Shown: one piece after another, positions 30,980 through 38,930 of the stretch | How the letters are laid out: each line of letters begins with the position of its first letter | Position numbering within the stretch: position 1 is the first letter of the stretch | Source: Holosporales bacterium | GTDB taxonomy: Bacteria; Pseudomonadota; Alphaproteobacteria; RUG11792 | NCBI GenBank assembly: GCA_031289695.1 | Contig: JAITPA010000019.1 | Span: 1-44,438 of the forward strand | Length of the DNA stretch: 44,438 nt | Direction of reading: 5' to 3' | Position numbers and translations under genes: made by a program | The notes under the pieces: model-generated | Told to the model about the DNA's origin: nothing | The model's input: only the letters and a program-made list of their open reading frames with translations | The model's database searches: none

Positions 30980-30985
30980 ATTGTA
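30980..30985 (-). promoter_or_regulatory. -10 element of the tRNA-Trp-secE-nusG transcript
   Basis: Minus-strand TACAAT (30980-30985), preceded by TGTGA, lies 15 bp before the first base of tRNA-Trp. The -35 is weak (T-rich). This would drive tRNA-Trp and the following secE-nusG genes. Confidence 0.4.
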
Positions 30986-31093
30986 TCACAGACCTCACAC
31001 AAAAAACCACGATTAAGTGTAATATTTTTTGCACGACAGCTCCCGCACTCCCGCCGTCATACAAAAAATACTATCAATGGGCTGAAAAATATT

Positions 31094-31123
31094 TTGACGC
31101 TTTCCAAAAATATGTGTTAGACT
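31094..31123 (+). promoter_or_regulatory. sigma70 promoter for the small RNA
   Basis: TTGACG (31094-31099), an 18-base spacer, then TAGACT (31118-31123). The predicted start is near 31130, exactly at the first base of the 5' hairpin of the candidate RNA, and diverges from the tRNA-Trp promoter. Confidence 0.6.
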
Positions 31124-31129
31124 AATATC

Positions 31130-31220
31130 GGTTGCATGTAATTATATGCAGCCTTGTTAGTACCTCCTTATTAATTATGGTTAACTGTTTATCATCGCGG
31201 TGGAAACACCGCGATCTTTT
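31130..31220 (+). ncRNA. Candidate ~90-nt small RNA with anti-Shine-Dalgarno segment
   Basis: The unit has its own promoter and an intrinsic terminator and contains no reading frame of note. Hairpin 1 pairs GGTTGCAT (31130-31137) with ATGCAGCC (31146-31153), with one G-U. A middle hairpin pairs GTTA and ACC (31156-31159, 31162-31164) with GGTTAAC (31179-31185), leaving the loop TCCTTATTAATTAT. The 3' hairpin is the terminator. The string TACCTCCTTA (31161-31170) is complementary to a strong Shine-Dalgarno (AAGGAGGTA) and lies partly in the loop, so the RNA could block ribosome binding sites. It may instead be an attenuated leader of the gene at 31286, whose start is 66 bp after the terminator. 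I do not recognise it as a known RNA family. Confidence 0.55.
31194..31220 (+). terminator. Intrinsic terminator with GAAA tetraloop
   Basis: ATCGCGGTG (31194-31202) and CACCGCGAT (31207-31215) form a perfect 9-bp stem closed by a GAAA tetraloop and followed by CTTTT. There is no upstream plus-strand protein gene for it to serve, so it most likely ends the small RNA. Confidence 0.8.
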
Positions 31221-31285
31221 GAATTCTGGTACTAAAAAATCACGTTAATTTTTAAAAATTTAATTTTAAAGAAAGGAAAAAAATC

Positions 31286-31816
31286 ATGAATATAATTATT
31301 GAACAATCTAAGAAGCAACCTTTAGCCATAGATGTGTTAAAGGCCCATTTGAGAATAGATCACAATCACGAAGATGGTTATCTAAGAAATATCATTGACA
31401 TGGCTGTAGAAATATTAGAAACAAATATCGAGAAACCGATACTGAAAAAGAAATACAAATACATTCATTACAACGATGAATTCACATCGTCAAGAAAAAT
31501 TGCATTACCAGTTAGTGAGGTACGAAATGTGATTTCTGTAAGAAAACTTTTACCAGACAAAAAACCAGATGATTTTTCGTACAATATCGAGAATTATAAC
31601 GGCAAAACAATCATAATAACAACTGGAATAAGACGACCAATAGAGATTGTATATACCGCCGGAATCACTGGAAATCCAGCTAAGATTCCTAAAGATCTTC
31701 AGTTTGCGATTCTTCAAATTTCAAAGAATATTTACGAATGTGCCGAAGAAGATGTTCTCGAATCAAAATATATAAAGCACATTATCAATTCACACAGAAC
31801 TGCAACATTAGATTAG
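31286..31816 (+). CDS. Phage/GTA-type head-tail connector protein (gp6 / phiE125 gp8-like)
   Basis: This 176-residue protein starts with a segment LAIDVLKAHLRIDHNHEDGYLRNIIDMAVEILE, the helical pattern of the gp6-like connector family ('x-L-x-x-A-K-x-H-L-R-(I/V)-D-x-x-x-(E/D)-D'). It continues with IALPVSEVRNVISVRKL and a C-terminal IEIVYTAGITGNPAKIPKDLQFAILQISKNIYE, again as in that family. Connectors link the portal of a capsid to its tail; one is a conserved gene of alphaproteobacterial gene transfer agents. AAGGA precedes the ATG. No capsid, portal or terminase gene is nearby, so this is a detached fragment of a phage or GTA cluster or a domesticated gene. Confidence 0.72.
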   Translation: MNIIIEQSKKQPLAIDVLKAHLRIDHNHEDGYLRNIIDMAVEILETNIEKPILKKKYKYIHYNDEFTSSRKIALPVSEVRNVISVRKLLPDKKPDDFSYNIENYNGKTIIITTGIRRPIEIVYTAGITGNPAKIPKDLQFAILQISKNIYECAEEDVLESKYIKHIINSHRTATLD

Positions 31817-31827
31817 GAGTACTTAAA

Positions 31828-32112
31828 ATGACAAATTTATTACCAACATTACACGAAAAAGCAATATTATTAATAGATAATAAAGATACTTCAAATACAA
31901 CAACAAATATGTATATTGAAATTCTAACTACGAGGGCTGCTATTTTTCATCTTGGAAAAGGGGAATATGAAATAATCATTCCAAAGCCTCCACCGAAACT
32001 TGAAAAAACACCATTTTCAGCCATTAGACTAGAAGGTATCGATTACAGATACAAAGGTCCCTTTAAAGAATATCGAGAGAGATATCAGAGGGGCTTTGTG
32101 CAACGCACATAG
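31828..32112 (+). CDS. Small protein following the connector; possible head-closure/neck protein
   Basis: This 94-residue protein starts at ATG 31828, 11 bp after the connector gene, with TTAGGAG upstream. It contains NTTTNMYIEILTTRAAIFHLGKGE and PFSAIRLEGIDYRYKGPFKEYRER. In phages and GTAs the connector is normally followed by a ~100-residue head-closure or stopper protein, and the length, place and beta-rich look fit. The sequence itself is too diverged for me to confirm the family. Function is inferred from context only. Confidence 0.5.
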   Translation: MTNLLPTLHEKAILLIDNKDTSNTTTNMYIEILTTRAAIFHLGKGEYEIIIPKPPPKLEKTPFSAIRLEGIDYRYKGPFKEYRERYQRGFVQRT

Positions 32113-32144
32113 TTGATAGTATATGCAGTGCACGTAGCTGGTAA

Positions 32145-33089
32145 TTAGATACTGCATTTACAGCCGGTTCGAGGATCATCGGACTCTACCAATTCCGAAA
32201 GACATCTTACGTTACTACCTAGTTTCAGTGGGATATCCTCGACGGCGTATCCTGCAAGAAGATCTCCAGCTCCAGCATATGAACTATATTGCTCTGGAAT
32301 TGTGTTATTAGCAAGTATTCGTCTGCTTATAATTCCAGCTCTATGGTAAAGTGCTGCCGCCAACTCGCTGCAAAATAACCTATCGTCTTCTTCTCTCGTA
32401 TTTCCGCCTCTAATGGCACGTAAAAGCTCTATACCTGTTGATAACGTTTCATATGATCTTCCAAGATAGTCTCTAATAAATCCTCTGCTGATATCTAGTG
32501 GAACACCACGTATTAATGGCCTTGCATATATATTCCCGTTAAACTTTTTAACAACATCTTCGAGTGGGCTAATCGTTACATGTGGGTACACTCCATCAAA
32601 GATCTCGGTCATATCTCCAGTTGCTTCCATAATGAACAGTTTCCAGCAAGGTATATCGACCATCGCGTCTATGATTTCGCTATACCGTTCCATCAAACGC
32701 TTCATTATTATTTCCCCCTCTTCAACTGAGAGGTAGCATTCCAGTCGCGGATTTGCCAATCTTCTGGGAGCTAATTCCCGAACGGTCAGCCATAGGTACT
32801 TTGGATTTTCAACAAAGCATACGCCTGAGTGACTGAGGCCCAATGGATTCGGTACATGATTAAGTCTAGACGCGGTCCTAATCGCACTGCCAACTACTCC
32901 ACTCGCAGCAAAATTCACCATACTTCCATTTGTAATTTCGACGTATTCAGGAATATCAGGGCCAGCGTACTCAGCCTCGCAATATCCTTCGTAAGCTGGA
33001 TTTTCGTAAATAACAGCCGGAGGAACTGTCGCAGCAGCACGCCCTCCCACAAAGATCATCATCGCAAATGCGAGCAGAATAACGTTCAT
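32145..33089 (-). CDS. Secreted NlpC/P60-superfamily (YiiX-like, permuted papain fold) hydrolase
   Basis: This 314-residue protein has a signal peptide (MNVILLAFAMMIFVGGRAAA). It then has two motifs in the order typical of permuted NlpC/P60 hydrolases: LGLSHSGVCFV with the candidate catalytic His87, and RLFCSELAAALYHRAGI with candidate Cys240. Between them MEATGDMTEIFDGV and ARPLIRGVPLD followed by FIRDYLGRSYE match the usual 'E-A-x-G-x-G-V', 'R-P-L' and 'L-G-x-x-Y' landmarks. Superfamily members cleave peptide or thioester/amide bonds; some act on cell walls, others are delivered to hosts. ATG 33089 with GGGAG is chosen over TTG 33104. An extended -10 promoter lies at 33125-33133. Substrate unknown. 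Confidence 0.68.
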   Translation of the reverse strand: MNVILLAFAMMIFVGGRAAATVPPAVIYENPAYEGYCEAEYAGPDIPEYVEITNGSMVNFAASGVVGSAIRTASRLNHVPNPLGLSHSGVCFVENPKYLWLTVRELAPRRLANPRLECYLSVEEGEIIMKRLMERYSEIIDAMVDIPCWKLFIMEATGDMTEIFDGVYPHVTISPLEDVVKKFNGNIYARPLIRGVPLDISRGFIRDYLGRSYETLSTGIELLRAIRGGNTREEDDRLFCSELAAALYHRAGIISRRILANNTIPEQYSSYAGAGDLLAGYAVEDIPLKLGSNVRCLSELVESDDPRTGCKCSI

Positions 33090-33124
33090 CTTACAAACTC
33101 CCAACGGCTCAGTCCATACAGACT

Positions 33125-33133
33125 ATCATACCA
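33125..33133 (-). promoter_or_regulatory. Extended -10 promoter for the secreted hydrolase
   Basis: Minus-strand TGGTATGAT (TATGAT at 33125-33130, TG at 33132-33133) lies about 36 bp upstream of the ATG at 33089. No clear -35 is seen. It implies that the gene is transcribed separately from fabI upstream. Confidence 0.45.
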
Positions 33134-33236
33134 CTAAAAGGTTAATCAACTATTAAAAGTCAATATTTAACATGAAAAGATGACAGAATAAACACCGGGT
33201 TTCACAGGAAAAAATCGATAACATTTTTGGAGCTTT

Positions 33237-34007
33237 TTAGAACTTAACCCCTATCTTATTGCTCCCGCAATCTACATGGATTATCTCTCCAGTTATACCA
33301 GAAGCCATATCGCTCAGGATGAACAAACAAGCATCGCCTATATCTTTCTGTGTAACATTCCTCTTGAGCGGGGCCCTATGTCTTTCAAACTCCAAGATCT
33401 TCGAAAACTCTCCAACACCGGAGGCTGCGAGGGTCTTTATGGGCCCCGCGGAAATTGCATTAACTCTGATACCGACTTCACCTAGATCATCCGCCAAATA
33501 TATAACTCCGGTTTCTAGAGCAGCCTTCGCCATTGCCATAACATTATAATTTGGTACAACTTTTTCGGCCCCATAATACGTCAGTGTAACCAAACTTCCT
33601 CCATTTGGCATTAGCTTCTGGGAATGTCTCGCAACTTCTGTAAACGAGTAACATGAAATATTCATGGCATTAAGGAAGTTAGATCGCGAAGTATTATAGT
33701 ATTTTCCGGCCAGTTCGTTTCTATCTGAGAAAGCTATCGAGTGAACGATGAAATCCAATGGTCCCGTGATGTTTAACATTTCATCGAACGCTTTTTCAAT
33801 TTCATCGTCCTTTGATACGTCGCAGGGAATGACCTCGTATCCACCGAAGTCTTTGGCAATATCCGTTATCTTGCTTTTGAAGTAGTCTGTTTGCGCTGTA
33901 AAAATCATCTTCGCCCCATTGACCTTAAGCGATTCAGCTATTCCATAGGCTATCGAAAATTTATTCGCCATCCCCATAATCAGGCCAGTTTTTCCCTGCA
34001 TCATCAT
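33237..34007 (-). CDS. fabI: Enoyl-[acyl-carrier-protein] reductase (NADH)
   Basis: FabI performs the last reduction of each fatty-acid elongation cycle and is the triclosan/isoniazid-class target. The 256 residues show the altered nucleotide motif GMANKFSIAYGIA, the diagnostic TLTYYGAEKVVPNYNVMAMAKAALE with Tyr144, Tyr154 and Lys161, and AISAGPIKTLAASG near the C-terminal part. Three Met codons open the frame. It starts 5 bp after eno ends, the last gene of the rplU-to-fabI run. Confidence 0.97.
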   Translation of the reverse strand: MMMQGKTGLIMGMANKFSIAYGIAESLKVNGAKMIFTAQTDYFKSKITDIAKDFGGYEVIPCDVSKDDEIEKAFDEMLNITGPLDFIVHSIAFSDRNELAGKYYNTSRSNFLNAMNISCYSFTEVARHSQKLMPNGGSLVTLTYYGAEKVVPNYNVMAMAKAALETGVIYLADDLGEVGIRVNAISAGPIKTLAASGVGEFSKILEFERHRAPLKRNVTQKDIGDACLFILSDMASGITGEIIHVDCGSNKIGVKF

Positions 34008-34012
34008 GATCG

Positions 34013-35239
34013 TTAAATCTCCTCTTCTATCTTTAGGAGTCTGTTGTATTTTGTGATTCTTTCGCCTCTAGTTGGAGCTCCAGTTTTTATATACTTAGCT
34101 CCGACTGCGACTGAAAGATCTGATATCGTTGTATCCTCTGTTTCACCAGATCTATGAGATATAACGACATTATACCCGCTCTCTTTCGCGAGATTTATAG
34201 TGGCCAACGTTTCGCTGACGGTTCCTATCTGGTTAAGTTTTATAAGGATTGCATTGGTCGCCTGAAGCTCAATTCCTTTCTGGAGTCTTGAGGAATTTGT
34301 TACATAGAGATCATCTCCAACTATCTGTGTGGTATTGCCAATCTCTTTCGTGAGAAGAGAAAAGTTTGTCCAATCCTCTTCGTGCAGAGGGTCCTCTATT
34401 GAGACTATTGGATAATCCTTTACTAAATTTTTGTAAAATTCGATCATCTGCTCGGATGTTTTTGTGGTTCCTTCTATCATGTATTTTCCATCTTTAAATA
34501 GCTCGGAGGCGGCGACATCCAATGCGATCTCTACGTCGCTTCCAGAGTTGTATCCAGCTGCTTCGATGGCTTCCATTATCGTATCAAGAGCTTCCCTAGT
34601 CGATGACAGATTCGGAGCCACCCCTCCCTCATCTCCAACGTTGGAGTTTAATCCCTTCGCTTTCAGGGATTTTTTGAGGGTGTGATATATGTTGGAACAC
34701 ATCTCAATGTAGCTCATGAACTTGGCCTCTTTTGCTGGAACGATCATAAACTCCTGGCAATCAATTTTATTATCTGCGTGGGCTCCTCCATTGAGAATGT
34801 TCATCATCGGCCTTGGTAACCTTCTGTTCGCTATTCCACCGATATATTTATGAAGTGGAACTCCGTAGAAAAGAGCTGCAGCTTTGCATACGGCTAAACT
34901 GGCCGATAGAATTGCATTAGCTCCAAGTTTTGATTTGTTCGGGGTTCCATCGAGGTCTATCATGATCTTGTCTATCTCATATTGTTCTATAGACATTTCT
35001 CCGATGATATCGAGGGCTATTATATTGTTGACGTTATCGACGGCAGTCAGAACTCCTTTTCCAAGAAACCTCTTACCGCCATCTCTGAGCTCGACGGCCT
35101 CAAACGATCCGGTCGATGCTCCAGAAGGAACGGACGCGACTCCGATGTCTCCGGAGTCTAACGCAATTTCAGTCTCAATCGTTGGAATTCCCCTGGAGTC
35201 TAATATCTCTCTTGCAAGAACGCTTTTTATGAATGGCAT
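34013..35239 (-). CDS. eno: Enolase (phosphopyruvate hydratase)
   Basis: Enolase converts 2-phosphoglycerate to phosphoenolpyruvate. The N-terminal [61 protein letters not shown] and C-terminal [26 protein letters not shown] are all present. At 408 residues it is a little shorter than most (420-430) through a short C-terminus, but the catalytic set is complete. Its presence argues for at least lower glycolysis in this organism. Confidence 0.98.
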   Translation of the reverse strand: MPFIKSVLAREILDSRGIPTIETEIALDSGDIGVASVPSGASTGSFEAVELRDGGKRFLGKGVLTAVDNVNNIIALDIIGEMSIEQYEIDKIMIDLDGTPNKSKLGANAILSASLAVCKAAALFYGVPLHKYIGGIANRRLPRPMMNILNGGAHADNKIDCQEFMIVPAKEAKFMSYIEMCSNIYHTLKKSLKAKGLNSNVGDEGGVAPNLSSTREALDTIMEAIEAAGYNSGSDVEIALDVAASELFKDGKYMIEGTTKTSEQMIEFYKNLVKDYPIVSIEDPLHEEDWTNFSLLTKEIGNTTQIVGDDLYVTNSSRLQKGIELQATNAILIKLNQIGTVSETLATINLAKESGYNVVISHRSGETEDTTISDLSVAVGAKYIKTGAPTRGERITKYNRLLKIEEEI

Positions 35240-35314
35240 AGAAAATTATCAAAAAAAACAAACTGCAACAATTATACACGCTATTGACACCGAAAAATCA
35301 ACATCATCGTGCAT

Positions 35315-36028
35315 CTATTTTATGTTAAACGACGCGTGGATGACGACCCTAACCCTCTTTTCAATTGAATTGTCGCCTTCATTATAGTCGTCTATCTTCG
35401 TGTCAGAACTGTCTGCTGATACTATCGAGAAAGTTCCTGTAGCAATGTTTCTAACACCTGCTATCTTGTTTCCGCTCATTTTGGCTATGTGATCCGCTCT
35501 GTTTCGAGCATCCCTCGTTGCATCTTCCATCATTTCGATTTTCAGGCCATCTAATTTTTTATACAAGTATTTAGTAGAATTGTCCACTGTGCAATCTTTC
35601 AAGTTCATGGACAACGCCTTAAGCATTGATGATTTCACAAGTTCTACCTTCGAAGATTTGATTATAATATCGTCGGAGATTGCGTAGCGTTTTCTAGTTT
35701 TATCAACGTATTGGCTCCACGCGAAGCGATCATTTACTGAAAAATTTATCTCTCCTATCTCGTCATCCGTAAATCCTTGTTTCTTCAAAAATTTAATGAC
35801 TGTCTCTTTGTTATTGTTTCTCTGCACCTGTGGTACTGCTCCAGGATCATTTGTCTCCGTTATTAGTGAGAGGATCCATTTTGCTTCGTCTGATACGACA
35901 TACCTCGTAGATAATCCGTTCACTGAAATGTAAGAGTTATGTTGTTCCCCAATGCTTATCGCTTTATACGTCAAGAATCCAAAAACAGTAATTCCAACAA
36001 GGTTGCATATAGCCTTACCATTTGTCAT
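35315..36028 (-). CDS. SIMPL domain (DUF541) protein, membrane-anchored
   Basis: This 237-residue protein has one N-terminal hydrophobic segment (ICNLVGITVFGFLTYKAI) and then an exported domain. The features ISVNGLSTRYVVSDEAKWILSL, KFLKKQGFTDDEIGE, KRYAISDDIIIKSSKVELV and MMEDATRDARNRADHIAKMSGNKI followed by RVRVVIHASF match the SIMPL family, whose members are periplasmic and little understood. It lies between the SPFH gene and eno on one strand with modest gaps. The name reflects similarity to signalling-linked mammalian proteins and gives no firm function here. Confidence 0.85.
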   Translation of the reverse strand: MTNGKAICNLVGITVFGFLTYKAISIGEQHNSYISVNGLSTRYVVSDEAKWILSLITETNDPGAVPQVQRNNNKETVIKFLKKQGFTDDEIGEINFSVNDRFAWSQYVDKTRKRYAISDDIIIKSSKVELVKSSMLKALSMNLKDCTVDNSTKYLYKKLDGLKIEMMEDATRDARNRADHIAKMSGNKIAGVRNIATGTFSIVSADSSDTKIDDYNEGDNSIEKRVRVVIHASFNIK

Positions 36029-36098
36029 ATGTAATCAACCATTGCTAATGCACAATACAACTTATCGTACCGTAAATATGTGAATAAAACGTAAATTT

Positions 36099-37019
36099 TT
36101 ATTTTTTTTGTTTCAGTATTTCTGATGAAAAAATAGCTTCTCTGAGCTGTTCACCAATAGACGACAAATTACCCGGAGAATGCGGAACAAATACAACATT
36201 TGATTTTGATTGCGCGCCTATCTCTTTTAGCGTATCGATGTATTGTATCAGCAGAACCATATCCATAACTCTGTCGGCAGTCGATCCTGTTTGCCTGACA
36301 AATTCATCGACGGATTGGCTGAGGCCTTCTATGATTGCCTGCCGCTGCCCTGCCACACCCTTACCATGAAGGATACTCGATTCTGCTTCGGCCTCCGCTT
36401 GCTTGACCTTCAGTATCTTCTCGGCTTCTCCTTTTTCGGTGGCAGCAACTCTTAATCTCTGTGCCGTATTGATTTCATTCATTGCTGCTTTAACATTGGC
36501 ATCGGGATCTATATCCGTCACCAGTGCTTTTATAATCTCATAGCCGAACTCAGTCATTGGTTTCTTTAGGTCATCTCTAACGGCATCGGCTATATCGTCT
36601 TTCCTAGAGAACACATCATCTAGATCCATAAGAGGGACCTGAGCCCTAACGATATCAAAAACAAATGCCTTTATCTGAGCTATTGGATCTTGAAGCGTAT
36701 AGCATGCTTCATAAATCTTGGATTCCAACACTTTGTACTGAACTGCTATCACGATCCTGATGAAGACGTTATCCTTTGTCTTCGTTTCAACATCGACATT
36801 TAGCTGATGAAGCCTAAGAGAAATTCTTTGCTTCACCGATTCAATCAAAGGAATCCTAAAGTTGAGCCCTGGGTTTGCGATACGTTTGAATTTCCCGAGT
36901 CTTTCCACGACAGCGCAGCTCTGCTGACTAACAACGAAAAATACACGCGACAAAACGGGAAGCACCAACACCGCCATACCTGCAAACATCACACAATCTT
37001 GAAACTCGATTTGTAACAT
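36099..37019 (-). CDS. SPFH/band 7 (stomatin/prohibitin-like) membrane protein
   Basis: This 306-residue protein has an N-terminal membrane segment (CVMFAGMAVLVLPVLSRVFF), then a band 7 domain: CAVVERLGKFKRIANPGLNF, RISLRLHQLNVDVETKTKDN, and DDLKKPMTEFGYEIIKALVTDIDP. A long charged coiled region follows (INTAQRLRVAATEKGEAEKIL and KQAEAEAES). Such proteins form ring or cage assemblies and often guard membrane proteases. Resemblance to plant HIR-type and QmcA-like proteins is evident. The ATG overlaps the spacing after the rpmA stop (TAATAATG), so translation is probably coupled. Confidence 0.92.
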   Translation of the reverse strand: MLQIEFQDCVMFAGMAVLVLPVLSRVFFVVSQQSCAVVERLGKFKRIANPGLNFRIPLIESVKQRISLRLHQLNVDVETKTKDNVFIRIVIAVQYKVLESKIYEACYTLQDPIAQIKAFVFDIVRAQVPLMDLDDVFSRKDDIADAVRDDLKKPMTEFGYEIIKALVTDIDPDANVKAAMNEINTAQRLRVAATEKGEAEKILKVKQAEAEAESSILHGKGVAGQRQAIIEGLSQSVDEFVRQTGSTADRVMDMVLLIQYIDTLKEIGAQSKSNVVFVPHSPGNLSSIGEQLREAIFSSEILKQKK

Positions 37020-37021
37020 TA

Positions 37022-37276
37022 TTATTCTACTGCCACACCAACATAAGTCTTGTTATTTTTACCACGTTTGAAAAAGACAGAGCCATCAACGAGGGAATAA
37101 ATCGTATGGTCTTTACCAAGCCCGACGTTACCACATATTCCATATTTCGTTCCACGTTGTCTGATGATTATCGCCCCAGCCAACACGCTTTCACCACCAA
37201 ATTTCTTGACTCCCAACCTTCTACCAATGGAATCTCGTCCATTTCTCGAACTACCGCCGGCCTTTTTCGTTGCCAT
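37022..37276 (-). CDS. rpmA: 50S ribosomal protein L27
   Basis: L27 reaches into the peptidyl transferase centre. The 84 residues start [20 protein letters not shown] and continue with [23 protein letters not shown], the standard sequence. AAAGGGAG precedes the ATG. It follows rplU by one base, as nearly always. Confidence 0.98.
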   Translation of the reverse strand: MATKKAGGSSRNGRDSIGRRLGVKKFGGESVLAGAIIIRQRGTKYGICGNVGLGKDHTIYSLVDGSVFFKRGKNNKTYVGVAVE

Positions 37277-37277
37277 T

Positions 37278-37589
37278 TTATTCTCCCTTTAATTCCGTGC
37301 TAGCCGCAGAAATATCAGTTATCCTCAGAATAGTCTGCCACTGTCTATGCCCGTTCTTTCTTCGAGAATTATGACGCCGCCTTTTTTTGAAAACTATAAT
37401 CTTGCTGTTTCTCACATGTCTCAAGACCTCAGCTTTTACGACAACATTTTCGCCTGCATCAGGAGACGTAAACAAAACGTCCGTCAATGACACGATCGAT
37501 TCAGGCTCGACATCTAACTTTTCAACCTTAACGACATTACCAGGCTCCACGCAGTACTGCTTTCCGCCAGTCTTTACAACCGCTATCAC
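37278..37589 (-). CDS. rplU: 50S ribosomal protein L21
   Basis: L21 is an early assembly protein of the large subunit. The frame is open up to 37667, but a GTG at 37589 preceded by GGAG (7-base spacing) gives [17 protein letters not shown] and 103 residues, exactly the usual length. [21 protein letters not shown] at the end is the family's rRNA-binding signature. Confidence 0.96.
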   Translation of the reverse strand: MIAVVKTGGKQYCVEPGNVVKVEKLDVEPESIVSLTDVLFTSPDAGENVVVKAEVLRHVRNSKIIVFKKRRRHNSRRKNGHRQWQTILRITDISAASTELKGE

Positions 37590-37680
37590 GACAATCTCCA
37601 AATCTATTGAGAAGTGACTAACACACACAACCCTAACACTTGTACCACATTCTGTTCTTTTCGTCAATCAGTTTGTCTAA

Positions 37681-38097
37681 TTATTTTTCTTCAAAGTCGA
37701 AAGTCCAAATTGGCTGTTTTGCACAGCTATCATTTTCCTTGCAATGAAAATTTGTTAAAAGCATTTGTAAAATTGGTCTAAAAGTAATGTATTCTCCGTG
37801 TTGTTCCACTGAATCTTCAACATATTCGATTTGTGGAATGTGTCTACCATCTTCTCTAAATTTAATAATCGAATAAATCATAAAAAGCTTATCTGGCAGC
37901 AGAAGCTTCAAATTGGGTGTATCGCTGGTTGTTATCACGCACCTAAGTTTCGTTTTCTTATTGCCTGGTATGTGTTCGAAATCAAGGTTTCTATAGATTT
38001 CATTTTTTATGATTGGCATAATTTCCTGTGTTGCCATTCTCGAAACGAGAAGTTCTTCTTTTTCAGATTTAATCTTTAAAATTGATATGTTTGCCAT
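37681..38097 (-). CDS. Hypothetical protein, possibly cytoplasmic
   Basis: This 138-residue protein has no signal peptide or membrane segment and no motif I recognise. It begins MANISILKIKSEKEELLVSRMATQ, has a Lys-rich middle (GNKKTKLRCVITTSD) and a stretch KLFMIYSIIKFREDGRHIPQIEYVEDS, with two Cys near the end (FHCKENDSCAKQ). The strong AAGGAG before ATG 38097 supports a real gene. It lies 91 bp upstream of rplU on the same strand, and the intergenic region above it carries a nested inverted repeat that could be an operator. No function is proposed. Confidence 0.65.
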   Translation of the reverse strand: MANISILKIKSEKEELLVSRMATQEIMPIIKNEIYRNLDFEHIPGNKKTKLRCVITTSDTPNLKLLLPDKLFMIYSIIKFREDGRHIPQIEYVEDSVEQHGEYITFRPILQMLLTNFHCKENDSCAKQPIWTFDFEEK

Positions 38098-38120
38098 AAT
38101 TTGCTCCTTGTAAATATTTT

Positions 38121-38165
38121 GATTAGTTGATCTGTATCAATTAGATACATCTACCATAACTAATC
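38121..38165. promoter_or_regulatory. Nested inverted repeats, candidate operator between divergent genes
   Basis: Outer arms GATTAGTT (38121-38128) and AACTAATC (38158-38165) are perfect complements. Inside lies TGTATC-AATTA-GATACA (38133-38149), a 6-5-6 dyad of the size bound by helix-turn-helix dimers. The region separates the unknown minus-strand gene (start 38097) from the acidic secreted protein (start 38318). On the minus strand TTGATA overlaps the inner dyad and could be a -35 element. Confidence 0.4.
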
Positions 38166-38317
38166 ATAATATGGCCTGTGGCAAAATGCCAAATTACTTT
38201 TTAGCCCATGGCCAATAAAATTTGCAGCTGGCATAAAGTTTGGCACGTTAACAGTTTGTTAATTTTTTTACTGCAAACTTCCCTATAGATGAAAGTTTTT
38301 TTATAAAGGTTTTAAAT

Positions 38318-38923
38318 ATGTTTTTAACACTAGCTTTAATGCTCGCTCAAAGCGGAAACGTACAATGCATCGCTGACAAAGGTGCAGTTGACCCCGAAGT
38401 TAATTATAGCAGCGACAGCATTTCTAGAGAGGAAGATGTTGGCGAGAAGGCGGACGCAGACACAGACGCGGATGCGGATGCGGAGGAAGAAGACGCAGAT
38501 GAAAAAGGAGTTAATAAATCGTCTTACAGAAATGATTTAGCGGCTGGAGGAATCTATAGCATCAGCGATGATAAGGTGGAGGAAGTGAACCCAGATGTTG
38601 AGTCGAAAAGATCAGATGATGATAAGAGAAAACCAGCTGATGGGAAGCCTAATGATGAGGAAGAATCAGTTAATGAGGAATTAAATCAGAAAAAAGAAGA
38701 GTTGGAAGCATTGGTAAATCAGATTGGTGCTGAGGATTCTGAGGCTAATAAAGCCGATGAAAAAAAGGACGAAAAGGACGCAGAGTCTGCAGATAAGGAA
38801 GATTCAAAGAAAATTGCAGCTCGATTGGAGGGAGATTATGCCAAAGATCGAATTACACAGCTAAGTCTTTCAATCGCAAGTGATCTTGGTTATTCAATTA
38901 GACATACATCAGCAATGAGATAA
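38318..38923 (+). CDS. Acidic, low-complexity secreted protein of unknown function
   Basis: This 201-residue protein begins with a short hydrophobic export-like segment (MFLTLALMLAQSGNVQCIA). The rest is dominated by Asp, Glu, Lys, Ala and Ser, with a run of alternating Asp-Ala residues (near residues 46-60) and a long Lys/Glu helix-prone part. It ends in a more ordinary segment ITQLSLSIASDLGYSIRHTSAMR. No family is recognised. The Asp-Ala run is coded by short GCGGAY repeats, a likely source of length change. AAAGG precedes the ATG. It stops 7 bp before the secretion ATPase gene and is probably in its operon. Confidence 0.75.
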   Translation: MFLTLALMLAQSGNVQCIADKGAVDPEVNYSSDSISREEDVGEKADADTDADADAEEEDADEKGVNKSSYRNDLAAGGIYSISDDKVEEVNPDVESKRSDDDKRKPADGKPNDEEESVNEELNQKKEELEALVNQIGAEDSEANKADEKKDEKDAESADKEDSKKIAARLEGDYAKDRITQLSLSIASDLGYSIRHTSAMR

Positions 38924-38930
38924 TTTTTCA

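Noticed and set aside
30887-31120. Short plus-strand frame beginning MAGVEGLEPPTAGF
   Set aside because: This is the familiar reverse-strand translation of a tRNA gene (here tRNA-Trp), not a protein.
31130-31170. Similarity to the 3' end of 16S rRNA (CGGTTG ... ACCTCCTTA)
   Set aside because: The two short matches are separated by unrelated sequence with its own hairpin; no further rRNA sequence is present, so it is not an rRNA fragment.
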